The notes beneath the pieces were generated by a model. It made no database searches. It saw only the letters and a list, made by a program, of their open reading frames with translations, and was not told where the DNA came from. From positions 1 to 38,239 of the forward strand of contig JBJHBI010000036.1 of NCBI GenBank assembly GCA_050485405.1: a stretch of 38,239 nt of DNA, in the 5' to 3' direction. The stretch comes from Saliniramus sp050485405. Its GTDB lineage: Bacteria > Pseudomonadota > Alphaproteobacteria > Rhizobiales > Beijerinckiaceae. Within the stretch, counting starts at the first letter, position 1. Every line of letters starts with the position of its first letter. Of the stretch, positions 1 through 8,795 are shown one piece after another. A program made the position numbers and the translations under genes.

Positions 1-188
1 TGTTCAACGGCTGGATCTTCGCCGAGAGCCCGGGGCTCAGCGCCATCGACCACCCGGTCTACGACGTCTGGCTCACAGAATGCCGCCAGACCTCCATCGC
101 CGACGAGCCGGAAGACGACACCGCCACCGACGCCCCCGCCCTCCCCACCGGAAACGACATCCCCCTGCCCCCGCCGAGGCCGTTCTGA
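1..188 (+). CDS. DUF2155 domain protein, C-terminal end (partial)
   Basis: The frame is open from the first bases of the window and ends at TGA 186-188, so only the last 61 residues are present. They begin FNGWIFAESPGLSAIDHPVY and continue DVWLTEC. This matches the end of the DUF2155 family, typically small exported proteins of Alphaproteobacteria whose C-terminus carries F-x-GWMFASSPALxALxHPVYDVW. After the domain comes a Pro/Asp/Thr-rich tail of about 35 residues. No function is established for the family, as far as I know. The start and any signal peptide lie outside the window. The gene converges on the membrane protein at 205-705 with only 16 bases between them. Confidence 0.75.
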   Translation, partial: FNGWIFAESPGLSAIDHPVYDVWLTECRQTSIADEPEDDTATDAPALPTGNDIPLPPPRPF

Positions 189-204
189 GCAAGGGGATGC
201 GGTG

Positions 205-705
205 TCAGGAGGCAGCCACCCGCTCACGCGTCGCAAGGATCAGCCACAGCAATCCGAGCGGGATCAGGATATCGGACCACAGTGTCGGCCCGATATTGCC
301 GAGCGCGAGATTGCCCGTGCTGATCACATCGTGCAGATGTCCGATAGCGGCACCGAAGAGGAAGATGCCGTAGCCGAGCGAGGCGGCGACGAGGAAGCCG
401 CGCGAAGCGAAAGGCGCGACCAGGCCCAGAATACCGAAGGCGAGGTTCATAAGGCCGAGTTCGGCGACGAAGGGACTGTAGGGCCAGTCGAGATAGGCCG
501 CGATGCTCTCGCCCATGAAGATCTGCTTCAGCCCGGCCATGAAACCCTGCACACCGACACCGATGAAGGCGAGATGCTTCAGAAGGATCGGGCGGTAACG
601 CGCGCCGATATCGCGCCGATGGTACCACCAGAGGGCCGCGCTCACGGGCGGAATCAGCAGGAATAGTATGTGGAATGCGGCGATGAACGCGCCATGGGAG
701 GTCAT
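205..705 (-). CDS. DUF6790-like integral membrane protein
   Basis: A 166-residue protein that is almost entirely hydrophobic, with four to five predicted membrane spans (about residues 7-27, 43-60, 80-100, 103-123 and 140-158). The segment IAAYLDWPYSPFVAELGLMN followed by LAFGILGL resembles the core of DUF6790 proteins (a WP-x-SPF then a helix with N/D-LAxGxLG). The role is unknown. The ATG is preceded by AAGGAG at good spacing, which supports this start. It lies 40 bases downstream of another small membrane protein on the same strand (746-1384), and the two may be co-transcribed. The family name is from memory of the motif and is less sure than the membrane topology. Confidence 0.65.
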   Translation of the reverse strand: MTSHGAFIAAFHILFLLIPPVSAALWWYHRRDIGARYRPILLKHLAFIGVGVQGFMAGLKQIFMGESIAAYLDWPYSPFVAELGLMNLAFGILGLVAPFASRGFLVAASLGYGIFLFGAAIGHLHDVISTGNLALGNIGPTLWSDILIPLGLLWLILATRERVAAS

Positions 706-745
706 GATCTGCTCCTTCTTCTCGGGATTTGCGGCGAGTGCCGAT

Positions 746-1384
746 CTACCGGGCGAGCCGGCGGGTTACTGTCGAAAGCGGGATCAGCGCGAGCCAGACA
801 TAGAGCGCGGCATCGGTGGAGAACGGCGCGAGGGCGATCGAGGCCGCGGCGACGAGAGGGCCGCTGGTCAGGCTGACGCGCAATTGCCGGATGCGCTGGC
901 GCTGCTCCGCGTCGCCCGCCTCACGTTCCTCTCCCGCTAGCGCCGAGGTGAGAATGACGATCAGGAGCAGCCAGGATACGAGCAGCAAGCCGGAAAACGT
1001 CGCGACCGCGACGGCATCGCCGGGAAAGCCCGTGAGATTACCCAGCGACCACGGCGTCAGCGTCACCGTGGCGAGAAAGGCGAGGTTGAGCATGTGGATA
1101 CCGGCGACGCCGCGCCCGATCCGCTCAAACACCATGTGCTGGAGCTTCCACAGCAGGCCGACGATGAAGAACGCGACGACATAGCTGCCGATCAGCGCCG
1201 CATTCGCGGTCATGACATCGGCGAAACGCGCATCATGCGCCGCATCCGGCAGGCGCAGTTCCAGGGCGAGCAGCGTCAGGACGATGGCGAAGACGCCGTC
1301 CGACAGGGCCTCCAGCCTGTGCCGTGCCGGCGAAAACCGCTCCGGACGTCCCGCCTCGCCCGATCCGCGCAACCAGCCGAACAT
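746..1384 (-). CDS. TMEM175/DUF1211-family potassium channel-like protein
   Basis: This is a 212-residue membrane protein. Near the N-terminus it carries RLEALSDGVFAIVLTLLALE, the hallmark first helix of the TMEM175 family (R-x-x-A-x-SDGVFAIxxTLLxLEL), whose bacterial members are potassium-selective channels built as six-helix subunits that assemble as tetramers. About six hydrophobic segments are visible, with a charged loop (EEREAGDAEQRQRIRQLR) before the last pair, as expected. The frame is open further upstream, to a possible start at 1450. I chose the ATG at 1384 because a very strong purine stretch (GGGAGGGGG) lies just before it and because the family motif then falls near the N-terminus. 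Known: family fold and selectivity. Inferred: that this protein conducts K+. Confidence 0.85.
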   Translation of the reverse strand: MFGWLRGSGEAGRPERFSPARHRLEALSDGVFAIVLTLLALELRLPDAAHDARFADVMTANAALIGSYVVAFFIVGLLWKLQHMVFERIGRGVAGIHMLNLAFLATVTLTPWSLGNLTGFPGDAVAVATFSGLLLVSWLLLIVILTSALAGEEREAGDAEQRQRIRQLRVSLTSGPLVAAASIALAPFSTDAALYVWLALIPLSTVTRRLAR

Positions 1385-1517
1385 GCCCCCTCCCGCATAG
1401 CGCGACCCCCCCGTCGCGCGCGCCAGAGTGGTGCTCCCGCCTTTCCGCAAGGTAAACCAACAGCGACCCGGATGCCCGGATCGGCGTGCAGGAATGCCCT
1501 CGGAAGTGCCTGGATGA

Positions 1518-2342
1518 TCAGCGCGCGCCGGGATTGACCCGGATCACCCGCGTCCCGTCCGGGCGCCGTTCCGGCTCGCCGGGATCGGGGCTCGTGGCTG
1601 CGGGCGCGGGCGCCGCTTCGCGCAAGCGGGATTGCTCGGCCCGCAACGTGGCGAGTTGCGCCTGCGCGCGCGCGATTTCGCCGGCGAGTTCCTGCGACTG
1701 CGCCTCCCGCCGTGCGATCAGTGCCTCGAACTGCTCCAGATCGCGGATCAGTCGCGACAGCGTTTCGCGCGCTGCGTCTGCTGCATCCTCGTCGCGCGCA
1801 CGCGCCATCTGGGCTTCGTCGATCGCCTCCTGGGCAGCGGTGAGCCGGCTCTGCGCCTCGTTCCGCGCAACGCGGATCGCCTGCAACTGGCCGCTGCGCT
1901 CATCGATCAGCCGGTCGAGCCGTGCGAGCGCGGCGTTCACCGCGGCAGCAGAAACACCCTGGTTCGCCGCCCCGGCAGATACCGGCGTCGCGGCACCCTC
2001 GTCACGCCCGAGCCGCGCGATATCGCCCTGCAATGCCGCGAGACTCGCTTCGAGATCGCGCCGGTCCTCGAGCGTCTGCAGCAACGCCTCGCGCGCCTGA
2101 TCGATCTTTGCCTCGACATCGCCGAGCAGGCCATGGGCCGCATGCATCTCGGCGAGTTCGTCGGCGAGCGCGCCTTTGCGCTCTTCGAGAGCCATGATGC
2201 GATCGCGCGAGGCCGTCTCGCGCTCGATCCCGCCGAGCCCGGCATAAAAGGCAAAGCCCCATCCCGTTGCGGCAATCGCGGCGAGGATCAGCCCGAAGGA
2301 GCGCCCCGCCCTGCCCGTTCCGCTTTGATCGCCTGCGGCCAT
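1518..2342 (-). CDS. Membrane-anchored coiled-coil protein of unknown function
   Basis: A 274-residue protein with one N-terminal hydrophobic segment (about residues 14-36, FGLILAAIAATGWGFAFYAG) followed by roughly 220 residues rich in Ala, Glu, Arg and Gln with few helix breakers, typical of a long coiled coil. A Pro-rich tail ends in RVIRVNPGAR. The topology suggests a single-pass inner-membrane protein with a periplasmic or cytoplasmic coiled-coil rod. I do not recognise a named family. It resembles in organisation many envelope or chromosome-associated alphaproteobacterial proteins, but no specific motif supports a function. The start at 2342 is chosen over an upstream in-frame start at 2399 because TGGAGG precedes it at normal spacing. 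It is divergent from the monooxygenase gene starting at 2560. Confidence 0.7.
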   Translation of the reverse strand: MAAGDQSGTGRAGRSFGLILAAIAATGWGFAFYAGLGGIERETASRDRIMALEERKGALADELAEMHAAHGLLGDVEAKIDQAREALLQTLEDRRDLEASLAALQGDIARLGRDEGAATPVSAGAANQGVSAAAVNAALARLDRLIDERSGQLQAIRVARNEAQSRLTAAQEAIDEAQMARARDEDAADAARETLSRLIRDLEQFEALIARREAQSQELAGEIARAQAQLATLRAEQSRLREAAPAPAATSPDPGEPERRPDGTRVIRVNPGAR

Positions 2343-2559
2343 CTCAAGCCTCCAGCCCCGTATATTCTGCCCTGACCCGCCATGGCGCCGCCCGCCCATC
2401 CACGCGCTGGATCGGCGGCTTCGCTGATTCGCATGGTGGCGGCTGCGTTAACCATGTGCAATGCGATTGCGGCGTCTGCGCGGCGTTATCCAGCGCGGAT
2501 CGACAAACCCGCATCCGCTGCCCTATTCTTCCGGGGAAAAGTCGAGGGAGCGGAACGGC

Positions 2560-4212
2560 ATGGAGACGGGCGCCGCCGAGGTGGGAGCACGCAGGAGCCT
2601 CTATCAATTCGATTATCGGCGCTCGCCCGATCAGGACGGGCAGCCGGCGCGCCACCCCGTCGTGGTGATCGGCGCCGGGCCGGTGGGGCTCGCCTGCGCC
2701 GTGGATCTCGCCCGGCGCGGCATCCCCGTCGTGCTGCTCGACGATGCCGACCGCATCGGCGAGGGTTCGCGCGGCATCTGCTACGCCAAGCGCACGCTGG
2801 AGATTCTCGACCGGCTCGGCATCGGCGAGACGTGCCGCGATCAGGGCGTGACCTGGAAGATGGGCCGCGTCTTCCAGGGCGAGGGCGAGGTCTACAATTT
2901 CGATCTGCTCCCCGAGAGCGGCCACAAGATGCCGGCTTTCGTCAATCTGCAGCAATATTATCTGGAGCATCACCTCGTCTCGCGGGCACATGGCTGCGGC
3001 ACGGACGGCACGGGTGTCGATCTGCGCTGGCGCAACCGCGTCACCGCGCTCACGCAGAATGAGGGCGGCGTCACCCTCACCATCGAGACGCCGGACGGCC
3101 CTTACGATCTCCACGCCGATTGGGTCGTGGCAGCGGATGGCGCGCGCTCGGCCTGCCGCGCCATGATGGGCCTCGCCTTCGAGGGGGAGGTGTTCGAGGA
3201 GCGCTTCCTCATCGCGGATGTGAAGATGAAGGGGGAATTCCCCGCCGAGCGCTGGTTCTGGTTCGATCCGCCCTTCCACGAGGGGCGCTCGGCCCTGCTG
3301 CACAAGCAGCCCGACGATGTCTGGCGGATCGATCTCGGCCTCGGCGCGCAGGCCGATGCAGCCGAGGAGCAGAAGCCCGAACGTGTGATCCCGCGCATCC
3401 GGCAGATGATCGGTCATGGCGATTTCACGCTGGAATGGGTCTCGGTCTACACGTTCCAGTGCCGCCGCCTCGCGCGTTTCGTGCATGAGCGGGTCGTCTT
3501 CGCCGGCGATGCCGCGCATCAGGTCTCGCCCTTCGGCGCGCGCGGCGCGAATTCCGGGATTCAGGATGCCGAGAACCTCGCCTGGAAACTCGCCGCCGTG
3601 ATCAGGGGCGAAGCGGATGCGCGGCTGATCGCGAGTTACGACGATGAGCGCATCGCCGCCGCCGACGAGAATATCGGCCATTCCACCCGCTCCACCGATT
3701 TCATCGCCCCGCGCACCGCGCAGGAAATGCGATTTCGCGATGCCGCGCTGGCGCTTGCCTCGAAGGCGGATTTCGCCCGCCGCATGGTGAATTCCGGACG
3801 GCTTTCGGCGCCCACCACCTATCGCGACAGCCCCCTCTCGACGCCGGACGAAGACGCCTGGGCGGGCAGCGCGACGCCCGGCGCACCGGCTCCCGATGCG
3901 CCGATGGAGCGCCCCGACGGCACGCAATGCTGGCTGCTCGAGGCTCTCGACGGCGATTGCATCCTCCTTCACATGGAGGATGGCCCGCTTATGGAGGATG
4001 GCTCGTCGCCCGCGCCGCAGCACCCGCAGGCGCGCACGCTGGTCATCGGGCGCGACCTGATCGACGCGCAAGGCCACTTCGCCCGCCGCTTCGACGCCAC
4101 TCCCGGCGCGACCTGGCTGATCCGCCCCGACCAGCACATCGCCGCCCGCTGGCGCAAGCCGACGCCGGAAGCGATCGATACTGCAATTGCGCGGATGTAC
4201 GGCCGGGTTTAG
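2560..4212 (+). CDS. FAD-dependent aromatic monooxygenase (MhpA/PheA type)
   Basis: This 550-residue protein belongs to the single-component class A flavoprotein hydroxylases, which use NAD(P)H and O2 to hydroxylate phenolic rings. Visible motifs in order: the dinucleotide-binding GAGPVG at about 38-43, with an acidic end to the second strand (VVLLDD); the DG motif WVVAADGARSACR near 188-200; and the GD motif VVFAGDAAHQVSPFGARGAN at about 312-331, which binds FAD ribose phosphates. The C-terminal 100 residues (ending GATWLIRPDQHIAARWR) match the thioredoxin-like domain found in 3-(3-hydroxyphenyl)propionate and phenol hydroxylase relatives. An upstream in-frame start exists at 2461, but ATG 2560 has GAGGGAG upstream and gives the usual family length. 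No ring-cleavage or hydrolase gene is adjacent, so the substrate cannot be inferred. Confidence 0.9.
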   Translation: METGAAEVGARRSLYQFDYRRSPDQDGQPARHPVVVIGAGPVGLACAVDLARRGIPVVLLDDADRIGEGSRGICYAKRTLEILDRLGIGETCRDQGVTWKMGRVFQGEGEVYNFDLLPESGHKMPAFVNLQQYYLEHHLVSRAHGCGTDGTGVDLRWRNRVTALTQNEGGVTLTIETPDGPYDLHADWVVAADGARSACRAMMGLAFEGEVFEERFLIADVKMKGEFPAERWFWFDPPFHEGRSALLHKQPDDVWRIDLGLGAQADAAEEQKPERVIPRIRQMIGHGDFTLEWVSVYTFQCRRLARFVHERVVFAGDAAHQVSPFGARGANSGIQDAENLAWKLAAVIRGEADARLIASYDDERIAAADENIGHSTRSTDFIAPRTAQEMRFRDAALALASKADFARRMVNSGRLSAPTTYRDSPLSTPDEDAWAGSATPGAPAPDAPMERPDGTQCWLLEALDGDCILLHMEDGPLMEDGSSPAPQHPQARTLVIGRDLIDAQGHFARRFDATPGATWLIRPDQHIAARWRKPTPEAIDTAIARMYGRV

Positions 4213-4273
4213 CGGCGCTGCGCGTGCGCGTGATGCACGCCGGTTGAACGAACGGGTGGAAACCGTCGCCTCG

Positions 4274-4951
4274 TCAGGGCCGGCGCATTGCGATCCAGAT
4301 CGTATGGCGCGCGCCGCGCCGGGAGCGACTGGCCCGGACCATGTGCGTCGTTACCGCGAAGCCGCACCGGCCCAGCCGTTTCGCGAACGCCGTGTCGGGC
4401 GCTGCGGACCAGACGGCGAGGACGCCGCCGGGGGTCAGCGCTGCGCGTGCCGCATGCAATCCCGCCTCCCCGTAGAGCGCGCCGTTCTCCGTCCGGGTCA
4501 GGCCGTCAGGCCCGTTATCGACGTCGAGCAGGATCGCGTCGAACGCCTTCTCGGCCTCGCGGATGACGGCGCCGACATCGCCCACCCTCAGCGCCACCCG
4601 CGGGTCGCGCAGACAATCCCCGAACACGGTCTCCATATGGTGCGTGGCCCAGTCGGCCAGTTCTGGCACGACCTCGGAGACGATCATGCGCGCATCCGCA
4701 GGCGCGACCGATTGTGCGGCGCGGAGTGTGAAACCCATCCCGAGCCCGCCGATGAGGATACGCGGCGCGGGACGCCCGGCCAGCTGGTCGAGAGCAAGGG
4801 TCGCGAGCGCTTCCTCGGAGCCGCCGAGGCGGCTGTTCATCAGTTCGTTGCCGCCCTCTAGACGGATGGAGAATTCATCGCCCCGGCGCAGCAGCCTGAG
4901 CGTATCCCCCTCCGGCGTTTGCGCCGTGGCCAACTTTATCCAAGGAAGCAT
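4274..4951 (-). CDS. Spermidine synthase-like SAM-fold protein
   Basis: A 225-residue Rossmann-fold protein of the spermidine-synthase/methyltransferase type. The nucleoside-binding glycine loop is at 68-73 (GGLGMG) instead of the GGGDG of polyamine synthases. The ribose-binding acidic residue is probably E93 in VSEVVPEL, and the fourth strand ends ILLDVDNGPDG (141-150) where true synthases have a V-D-x-x-D-P-x-G element. The protein is shorter than SpeE (about 280-290 residues) and has a reduced N-terminal part. Such proteins are usually annotated as spermidine synthase, but the altered loops make aminopropyl transfer uncertain. A methyltransferase or unknown role is as likely. The start ATG at 4951 has a short purine stretch (AAGGAAG) upstream. 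It is divergent from the helicase gene. Confidence 0.75.
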   Translation of the reverse strand: MLPWIKLATAQTPEGDTLRLLRRGDEFSIRLEGGNELMNSRLGGSEEALATLALDQLAGRPAPRILIGGLGMGFTLRAAQSVAPADARMIVSEVVPELADWATHHMETVFGDCLRDPRVALRVGDVGAVIREAEKAFDAILLDVDNGPDGLTRTENGALYGEAGLHAARAALTPGGVLAVWSAAPDTAFAKRLGRCGFAVTTHMVRASRSRRGARHTIWIAMRRP

Positions 4952-5153
4952 GCATAATCCTCTGCCGTCGAAGCCGGCCCGTGACGTAACCGATCAGGGG
5001 GAGCAGGTGAAGGATCTCGGACGTCGCGCGCCAAAAGCCTGTTTTCCACAGTATACATGATGCACGCGTTGCGTTACGTGAACCGTGATCGCACCTTTGG
5101 TGCCGACGGACCGCGCAAGGCTGCGGCGTCGATATTCCCCAGATTGGCATTCC

Positions 5154-6932
5154 ATGATCCAAACCTTGTCCCAGGCGCTCGCCGAGCGCGGTTACGACAG
5201 TCTCACCCCGGTCCAGGAGGCGGTCACCGATCCCGCTCTGCGTGATGCCGATCTGCTGGTATCGGCCCAGACCGGCTCGGGCAAGACCGTGGGATTCGGG
5301 CTCGCGATCGGCCCCACCCTGCTGGACGCGGACGGCATGCTCGGTCCGGCCGGCGCTCCGCAGGCCCTGATCGTCGCTCCCACGCGGGAACTGGCCTCGC
5401 AGGTGACGCGCGAGCTCGGCTGGCTCTATGCCAAGGCGGGGGTACGCATGGCGTCCTGCGTCGGCGGCATGGACATGCGCGACGAGCGCCGCACCCTCGA
5501 ACGCGGCGCCCATATCGCCGTGGGGACACCGGGGCGCCTGCGCGACCATATCCAGCGCGGCTCCCTCGACATGACCGGGTTGCAGGTCATCGTCCTGGAC
5601 GAGGCGGACGAGATGCTCGATCTCGGGTTTCGCGAAGATCTGGAATTCATGCTGGACAAGGCCCCGCCGGAGCGCCGGACGCTGATGTTCTCGGCGACCG
5701 TGCCGCCGATGATCGCCAAGCTGGCCCAACGTTTCCAGCGCGACGCCGTGCGGGTGAAGACCCAGTCCGAGCGAAGCCAGCACGCCGACATCGCCTATCA
5801 GGCGCTGCGCGTCGCCGCACAGGATGCGGAGAATGCCATCATCAATGTGCTGCGCTATCACGAGGCGCAAAACGCCATCGTCTTCGCCAATACCCGCGCG
5901 ATGGTGAGCCGGCTCACCGCCCGCTTTTCCAATCGCGGCTTTGCCGTCGTCAGTCTCTCCGGTGAGTTGAGCCAGACGGAACGCACGCATGCGCTTCAGG
6001 CGATGCGCGACGGTCGCGCCCGGGTCTGCGTCGCGACCGATGTCGCGGCCCGCGGCATCGATCTGCCCAATCTCGAACTCGTGATTCATGCCGAGCTCCC
6101 CAGCAACGCCGACAGCCTGCTGCATCGCTCGGGTCGCACGGGCCGCGCAGGACGCAAGGGCATTTCGGCCCTGGTAGTGCCGCCGAAGGCTGTAAAGCGC
6201 GCGGAGCGTCTGCTGGCGAGCGCCGGCGTCACGGCGGATTGGACCACCGCGCCGGGAGCGGACGAGATCCTGCGCCGCGACGAGGAGCGTCTGCTCGGCG
6301 ATCCCGCCTGGTCGATGGATGTCACCGAGGACGAAGCCGCCTTCGCGAGCCGGCTGCTCGCCCTGCATTCACCGGAGGCGATTGCGGCAGCCTATCTGCG
6401 CCAGCATCGCGCCAGGCATTCGGCGCCGGAGGATCTCGTCCCGGTCGATACGCGCCCAGCGGCCAGATCGCATGCCCGCTTCGGCCCGAGCGTCTGGTTC
6501 ACCCTGTCGGTCGGGCGCGACGACGGAGCCGAGCCGCGCTGGCTGCTGCCGCTTTTGTGCCGCTCCGGAGGGCTCGACAAGGATGCGATCGGCGCGATCC
6601 GCGTCCAGCAATCAGAAACCCTCGTGGAAATCGCCGAGACCAGCGTCGAGAAGTTCCTGAACGCCTTGGGAAAAAGCGGCAGTCTGGAGAAAGGCGTCAC
6701 CGCCCGGCGCGCTCCCGGCGCACCGCCGATCGACGCTCCGGCCAAACATCGCAAGGCGCGAAGCTCCGGTAAGTTCGCCGATACCGGCCCGGGAGCCGAC
6801 AAGAAGCGGCAGAAGCGTTTCGCGAAAGGCGATGGCGAAGCACCGGGCCAACCCGCTAGCAGGAAGAAAGCGGGCAAGGGGACAGCGGGCAAACGCGGGT
6901 CCGCGCATCCATCAAAATCGCCCAGGCACTAA
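5154..6932 (+). CDS. DEAD-box RNA helicase with DbpA-type RNA-binding domain
   Basis: A 592-residue ATP-dependent RNA helicase. The motifs are complete: Q motif around LTPVQEA (18-24), motif I AQTGSGKT (38-45), Ia PTREL (76-80), GG at 104-105, Ib TPGR (125-128), II DEAD (149-152), III SAT (180-182), IV AIVFANT (241-247), V ATDVAARGID (294-303) and VI HRSGRTGRAG (324-333). Residues about 445-505 match the DbpA/CsdA C-terminal RNA-binding fold, which targets such enzymes to structured RNA, often 23S rRNA. After 510 a Lys/Arg/Gly-rich tail follows. A role in ribosome assembly or cold adaptation is inferred. The frame is open further upstream, to 5085. ATG 5154 is chosen because the canonical helicase N-terminus (MIQTLSQALAERGYDSLTPVQ) begins there; the ribosome-binding site is weak. 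Confidence 0.93.
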   Translation: MIQTLSQALAERGYDSLTPVQEAVTDPALRDADLLVSAQTGSGKTVGFGLAIGPTLLDADGMLGPAGAPQALIVAPTRELASQVTRELGWLYAKAGVRMASCVGGMDMRDERRTLERGAHIAVGTPGRLRDHIQRGSLDMTGLQVIVLDEADEMLDLGFREDLEFMLDKAPPERRTLMFSATVPPMIAKLAQRFQRDAVRVKTQSERSQHADIAYQALRVAAQDAENAIINVLRYHEAQNAIVFANTRAMVSRLTARFSNRGFAVVSLSGELSQTERTHALQAMRDGRARVCVATDVAARGIDLPNLELVIHAELPSNADSLLHRSGRTGRAGRKGISALVVPPKAVKRAERLLASAGVTADWTTAPGADEILRRDEERLLGDPAWSMDVTEDEAAFASRLLALHSPEAIAAAYLRQHRARHSAPEDLVPVDTRPAARSHARFGPSVWFTLSVGRDDGAEPRWLLPLLCRSGGLDKDAIGAIRVQQSETLVEIAETSVEKFLNALGKSGSLEKGVTARRAPGAPPIDAPAKHRKARSSGKFADTGPGADKKRQKRFAKGDGEAPGQPASRKKAGKGTAGKRGSAHPSKSPRH

Positions 6933-6982
6933 CGGCTGCCGGAGGCCCGCATCGGCCCATGAGGAACCGAAACGAGGCTGGC

Positions 6983-7017
6983 GAGCGCCCGATCCGACTG
7001 CGTCAGGCCGGGCGCTC
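6983..7017. terminator. Candidate bidirectional terminator hairpin
   Basis: A perfect 9-bp inverted repeat, GAGCGCCCG at 6983-6991 and CGGGCGCTC at 7009-7017, with a 17-base loop, sits between the convergent helicase and OmpA-family genes. No clear T-run follows on either strand, so the assignment to termination rests on position and stem strength only. Confidence 0.4.
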
Positions 7018-7049
7018 CGATACCGGTCGCATACCGGCATGATGCCATT

Positions 7050-8087
7050 TTACCGCTCGACCAGTTCCACCCGGCGGTTCTGCGAACGCCCGTTCTCGTG
7101 GCGGTTGGTCGCGACCGGGGCCATCATGCCGGCGCCGGCGGGCTGAAGGCGGTCGTCGTCGATGCCGTGGCGCTGTTCGAGCCAGTCGGACACGGCCTGG
7201 GCGCGCTCGAGCGACAGGTTGAGATTGTATTCGAACCCGCCGACATTGTCCGTATGGCCGACGATGACCAGTTCGAGCTCCTCGTGTGCGTCGAGGAATT
7301 CGGCGATCGTCGCGAGCGCATCGGCTGATTCGTCGATGATCGCGGCGCTGTCGAATTCAAAGAGAATATCGCGCACAGCCACCCGGCCCTCGGAGACGAT
7401 ATCGGCCTCGATCTCCTCGACGCTCAGATTGTCGGGATCGTGTGCCGCCACGATGTCCGCACGCTCGGTAGGCTGATCCTCCGGCGGTTCGGGAGCGGCG
7501 ATGCCGATGGTCGGCTCCTCGCTTGGTTTCTCGACCACATCCACCCGCAGCACCGGCGCGCCACCTCTGCGATTGGGATGGATCAGCGCGTTGACGTAGA
7601 CATCTTCATCGGTGTGGGTCGCCGCGATGAAGCGCATGTCGTCCCTGTCCCGGGGCCAGCCGATTTCGTGGACGCTCACGCCGCTCGGTCGGCTGCGATT
7701 GAAAAGGTCGAAGCGGTGGAAGCGGCGGCCGAGATCGTCGCCGCTGGCGGCGAAGTCGATCTCGAAACCGGCCTGTTCGAGTCCGTCGCGATAGGCGCGC
7801 TTGATCTGGAGCGTGCTGACATCGGGGTTGCGCAGAAGGTAGAGCAATTGCGTGTGCTCGCCTTCGAGCGTGCGCGCATCGTCGAACTCCCCGTCCTCGC
7901 GCGGGCCGAAAGTGAGGGTTACGCGATCGAGCTCGGTATAGTCATAGGAGAGAATTTCGCTCCCCTCGATACGCGGCACCATGGGATGATCCCCCCATTC
8001 CTCGGGCTCCGCCTGCGCCGGCAAAGGCGCGAGCGCGATGCTCGTCAGTGCGGCAATCGAAAGAAGCTGTCTTGAACGTGTTTTCAT
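7050..8087 (-). CDS. OmpA-family peptidoglycan-associated outer-membrane/periplasmic protein
   Basis: A 345-residue exported protein. Residues 1-26 form a classic Sec signal peptide with a cleavage site after APLPAQA. The C-terminal ~110 residues are an OmpA-like domain: an ILFEFDSAAI strand, VGHTDNVG, a LERAQAVSDWL helix and a final NRRVEL. This is the fold that binds meso-diaminopimelate in peptidoglycan through conserved Asp and Arg. The central ~200 residues (AEPEEWGDHP through VVEKPSEE) do not resemble an eight-strand OmpA barrel and are close to the N-terminal region of DUF4892/OmpA-like proteins that tether envelope components. No lipobox is seen. The gene converges with the helicase and diverges from the MliC-like gene. 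Confidence 0.85.
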   Translation of the reverse strand: MKTRSRQLLSIAALTSIALAPLPAQAEPEEWGDHPMVPRIEGSEILSYDYTELDRVTLTFGPREDGEFDDARTLEGEHTQLLYLLRNPDVSTLQIKRAYRDGLEQAGFEIDFAASGDDLGRRFHRFDLFNRSRPSGVSVHEIGWPRDRDDMRFIAATHTDEDVYVNALIHPNRRGGAPVLRVDVVEKPSEEPTIGIAAPEPPEDQPTERADIVAAHDPDNLSVEEIEADIVSEGRVAVRDILFEFDSAAIIDESADALATIAEFLDAHEELELVIVGHTDNVGGFEYNLNLSLERAQAVSDWLEQRHGIDDDRLQPAGAGMMAPVATNRHENGRSQNRRVELVER

Positions 8088-8395
8088 GGTGATCCGATCT
8101 CTCTTTCAGCTGGTCGTCAGTCGGCAGAAACCTGCTCTCTTCGCACCTGCGAAAACCGGGTAACCGCTGCAACGCGGCACCCCGGCATCGAGAAGTCGGC
8201 GAACGCCGGATCGCGCAATCACGCATGATCCTTGCGAAACCGCATTCGAGGCGAACGCCTCAGGAATCGGAAAAAGCTATAACGTTTAATGGGTTGCGGG
8301 GAAAGGGGTGGTGTGGGGACAGCCCAGAGAGCCGGCATCCTTGCCCAGTGCGACCATCGCACTTACGCTGCGCATGTCCTGTCGGAGACGTCGCC
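8088..8395. other. Intergenic region between divergent envelope genes
   Basis: This 308-base spacer separates the OmpA-family gene (leftward) and the MliC-like gene (rightward), so it should hold both promoters. I see a short hairpin GAGGC-GAAC-GCCTC at 8248-8261 and a relatively AT-rich patch at 8270-8290. I cannot identify a convincing promoter pair or a coding region. Confidence 0.5.
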
Positions 8396-8761
8396 ATGAT
8401 CCGTATCGCTCTGCTCATTCTCGCCACGACAGCCGCGCCGGCAATGGCTTCGGCGCAAGCCGTGTTGTCGCTCCAGCTCGCAACGGATGGCGAGGCTTCG
8501 ATCATGCCCGCAACCTTTTCCTGCGGCGATGGCGAGCCGTTCACGGTGCAATACGTGAATGCCGGGCCGAACGCGCTCGCACTGGTGCCGGTCGAGGGGA
8601 CGCAACGCGTCTTCGTCAACGTCGTGTCGGGCTCCGGAGCGCGCTACGCTTCCGGCCCATACATCTGGTGGTCGAGGGGCGACACCGCTACGCTCGAGAA
8701 CGACTTGGAAAATGGCAGCCAGGTCGCGTGTGTCGCCGTGGATGAGGATGCTGGCGGGTGA
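8396..8761 (+). CDS. MliC/PliC-type periplasmic lysozyme inhibitor
   Basis: A 121-residue protein with a signal peptide (about 22 residues, ending AMASAQA). The mature part shows the MliC fold pattern: F-S-C-GDGEPFTVQYVN, an alternating strand ending VFVNVVSGSGARYASGPYIW, then WSRGDTATLEN and a second cysteine in VACVAV. MliC/PliC proteins insert a conserved loop (S-G-x-x-Y) into the active site of C-type lysozyme; S-G-A-R-Y is present here. There is no lipobox cysteine, so the product should be soluble in the periplasm (PliC-like) and not a lipoprotein. The ATG at 8396 is preceded by GGAG and opens directly into the signal peptide; the reading frame extends upstream to 8225 without coding character. 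Confidence 0.8.
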   Translation: MIRIALLILATTAAPAMASAQAVLSLQLATDGEASIMPATFSCGDGEPFTVQYVNAGPNALALVPVEGTQRVFVNVVSGSGARYASGPYIWWSRGDTATLENDLENGSQVACVAVDEDAGG

Positions 8762-8795
8762 GGTCGTGTCGTCACCATGCGGCACAGCACGTCTC

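Noticed and set aside
2344..4137. A 597-codon minus-strand open frame opposite the FAD monooxygenase
   Set aside because: Its translation has the Arg/Gly/Asp-heavy composition of an antisense shadow, whereas the plus strand encodes all flavoprotein motifs.
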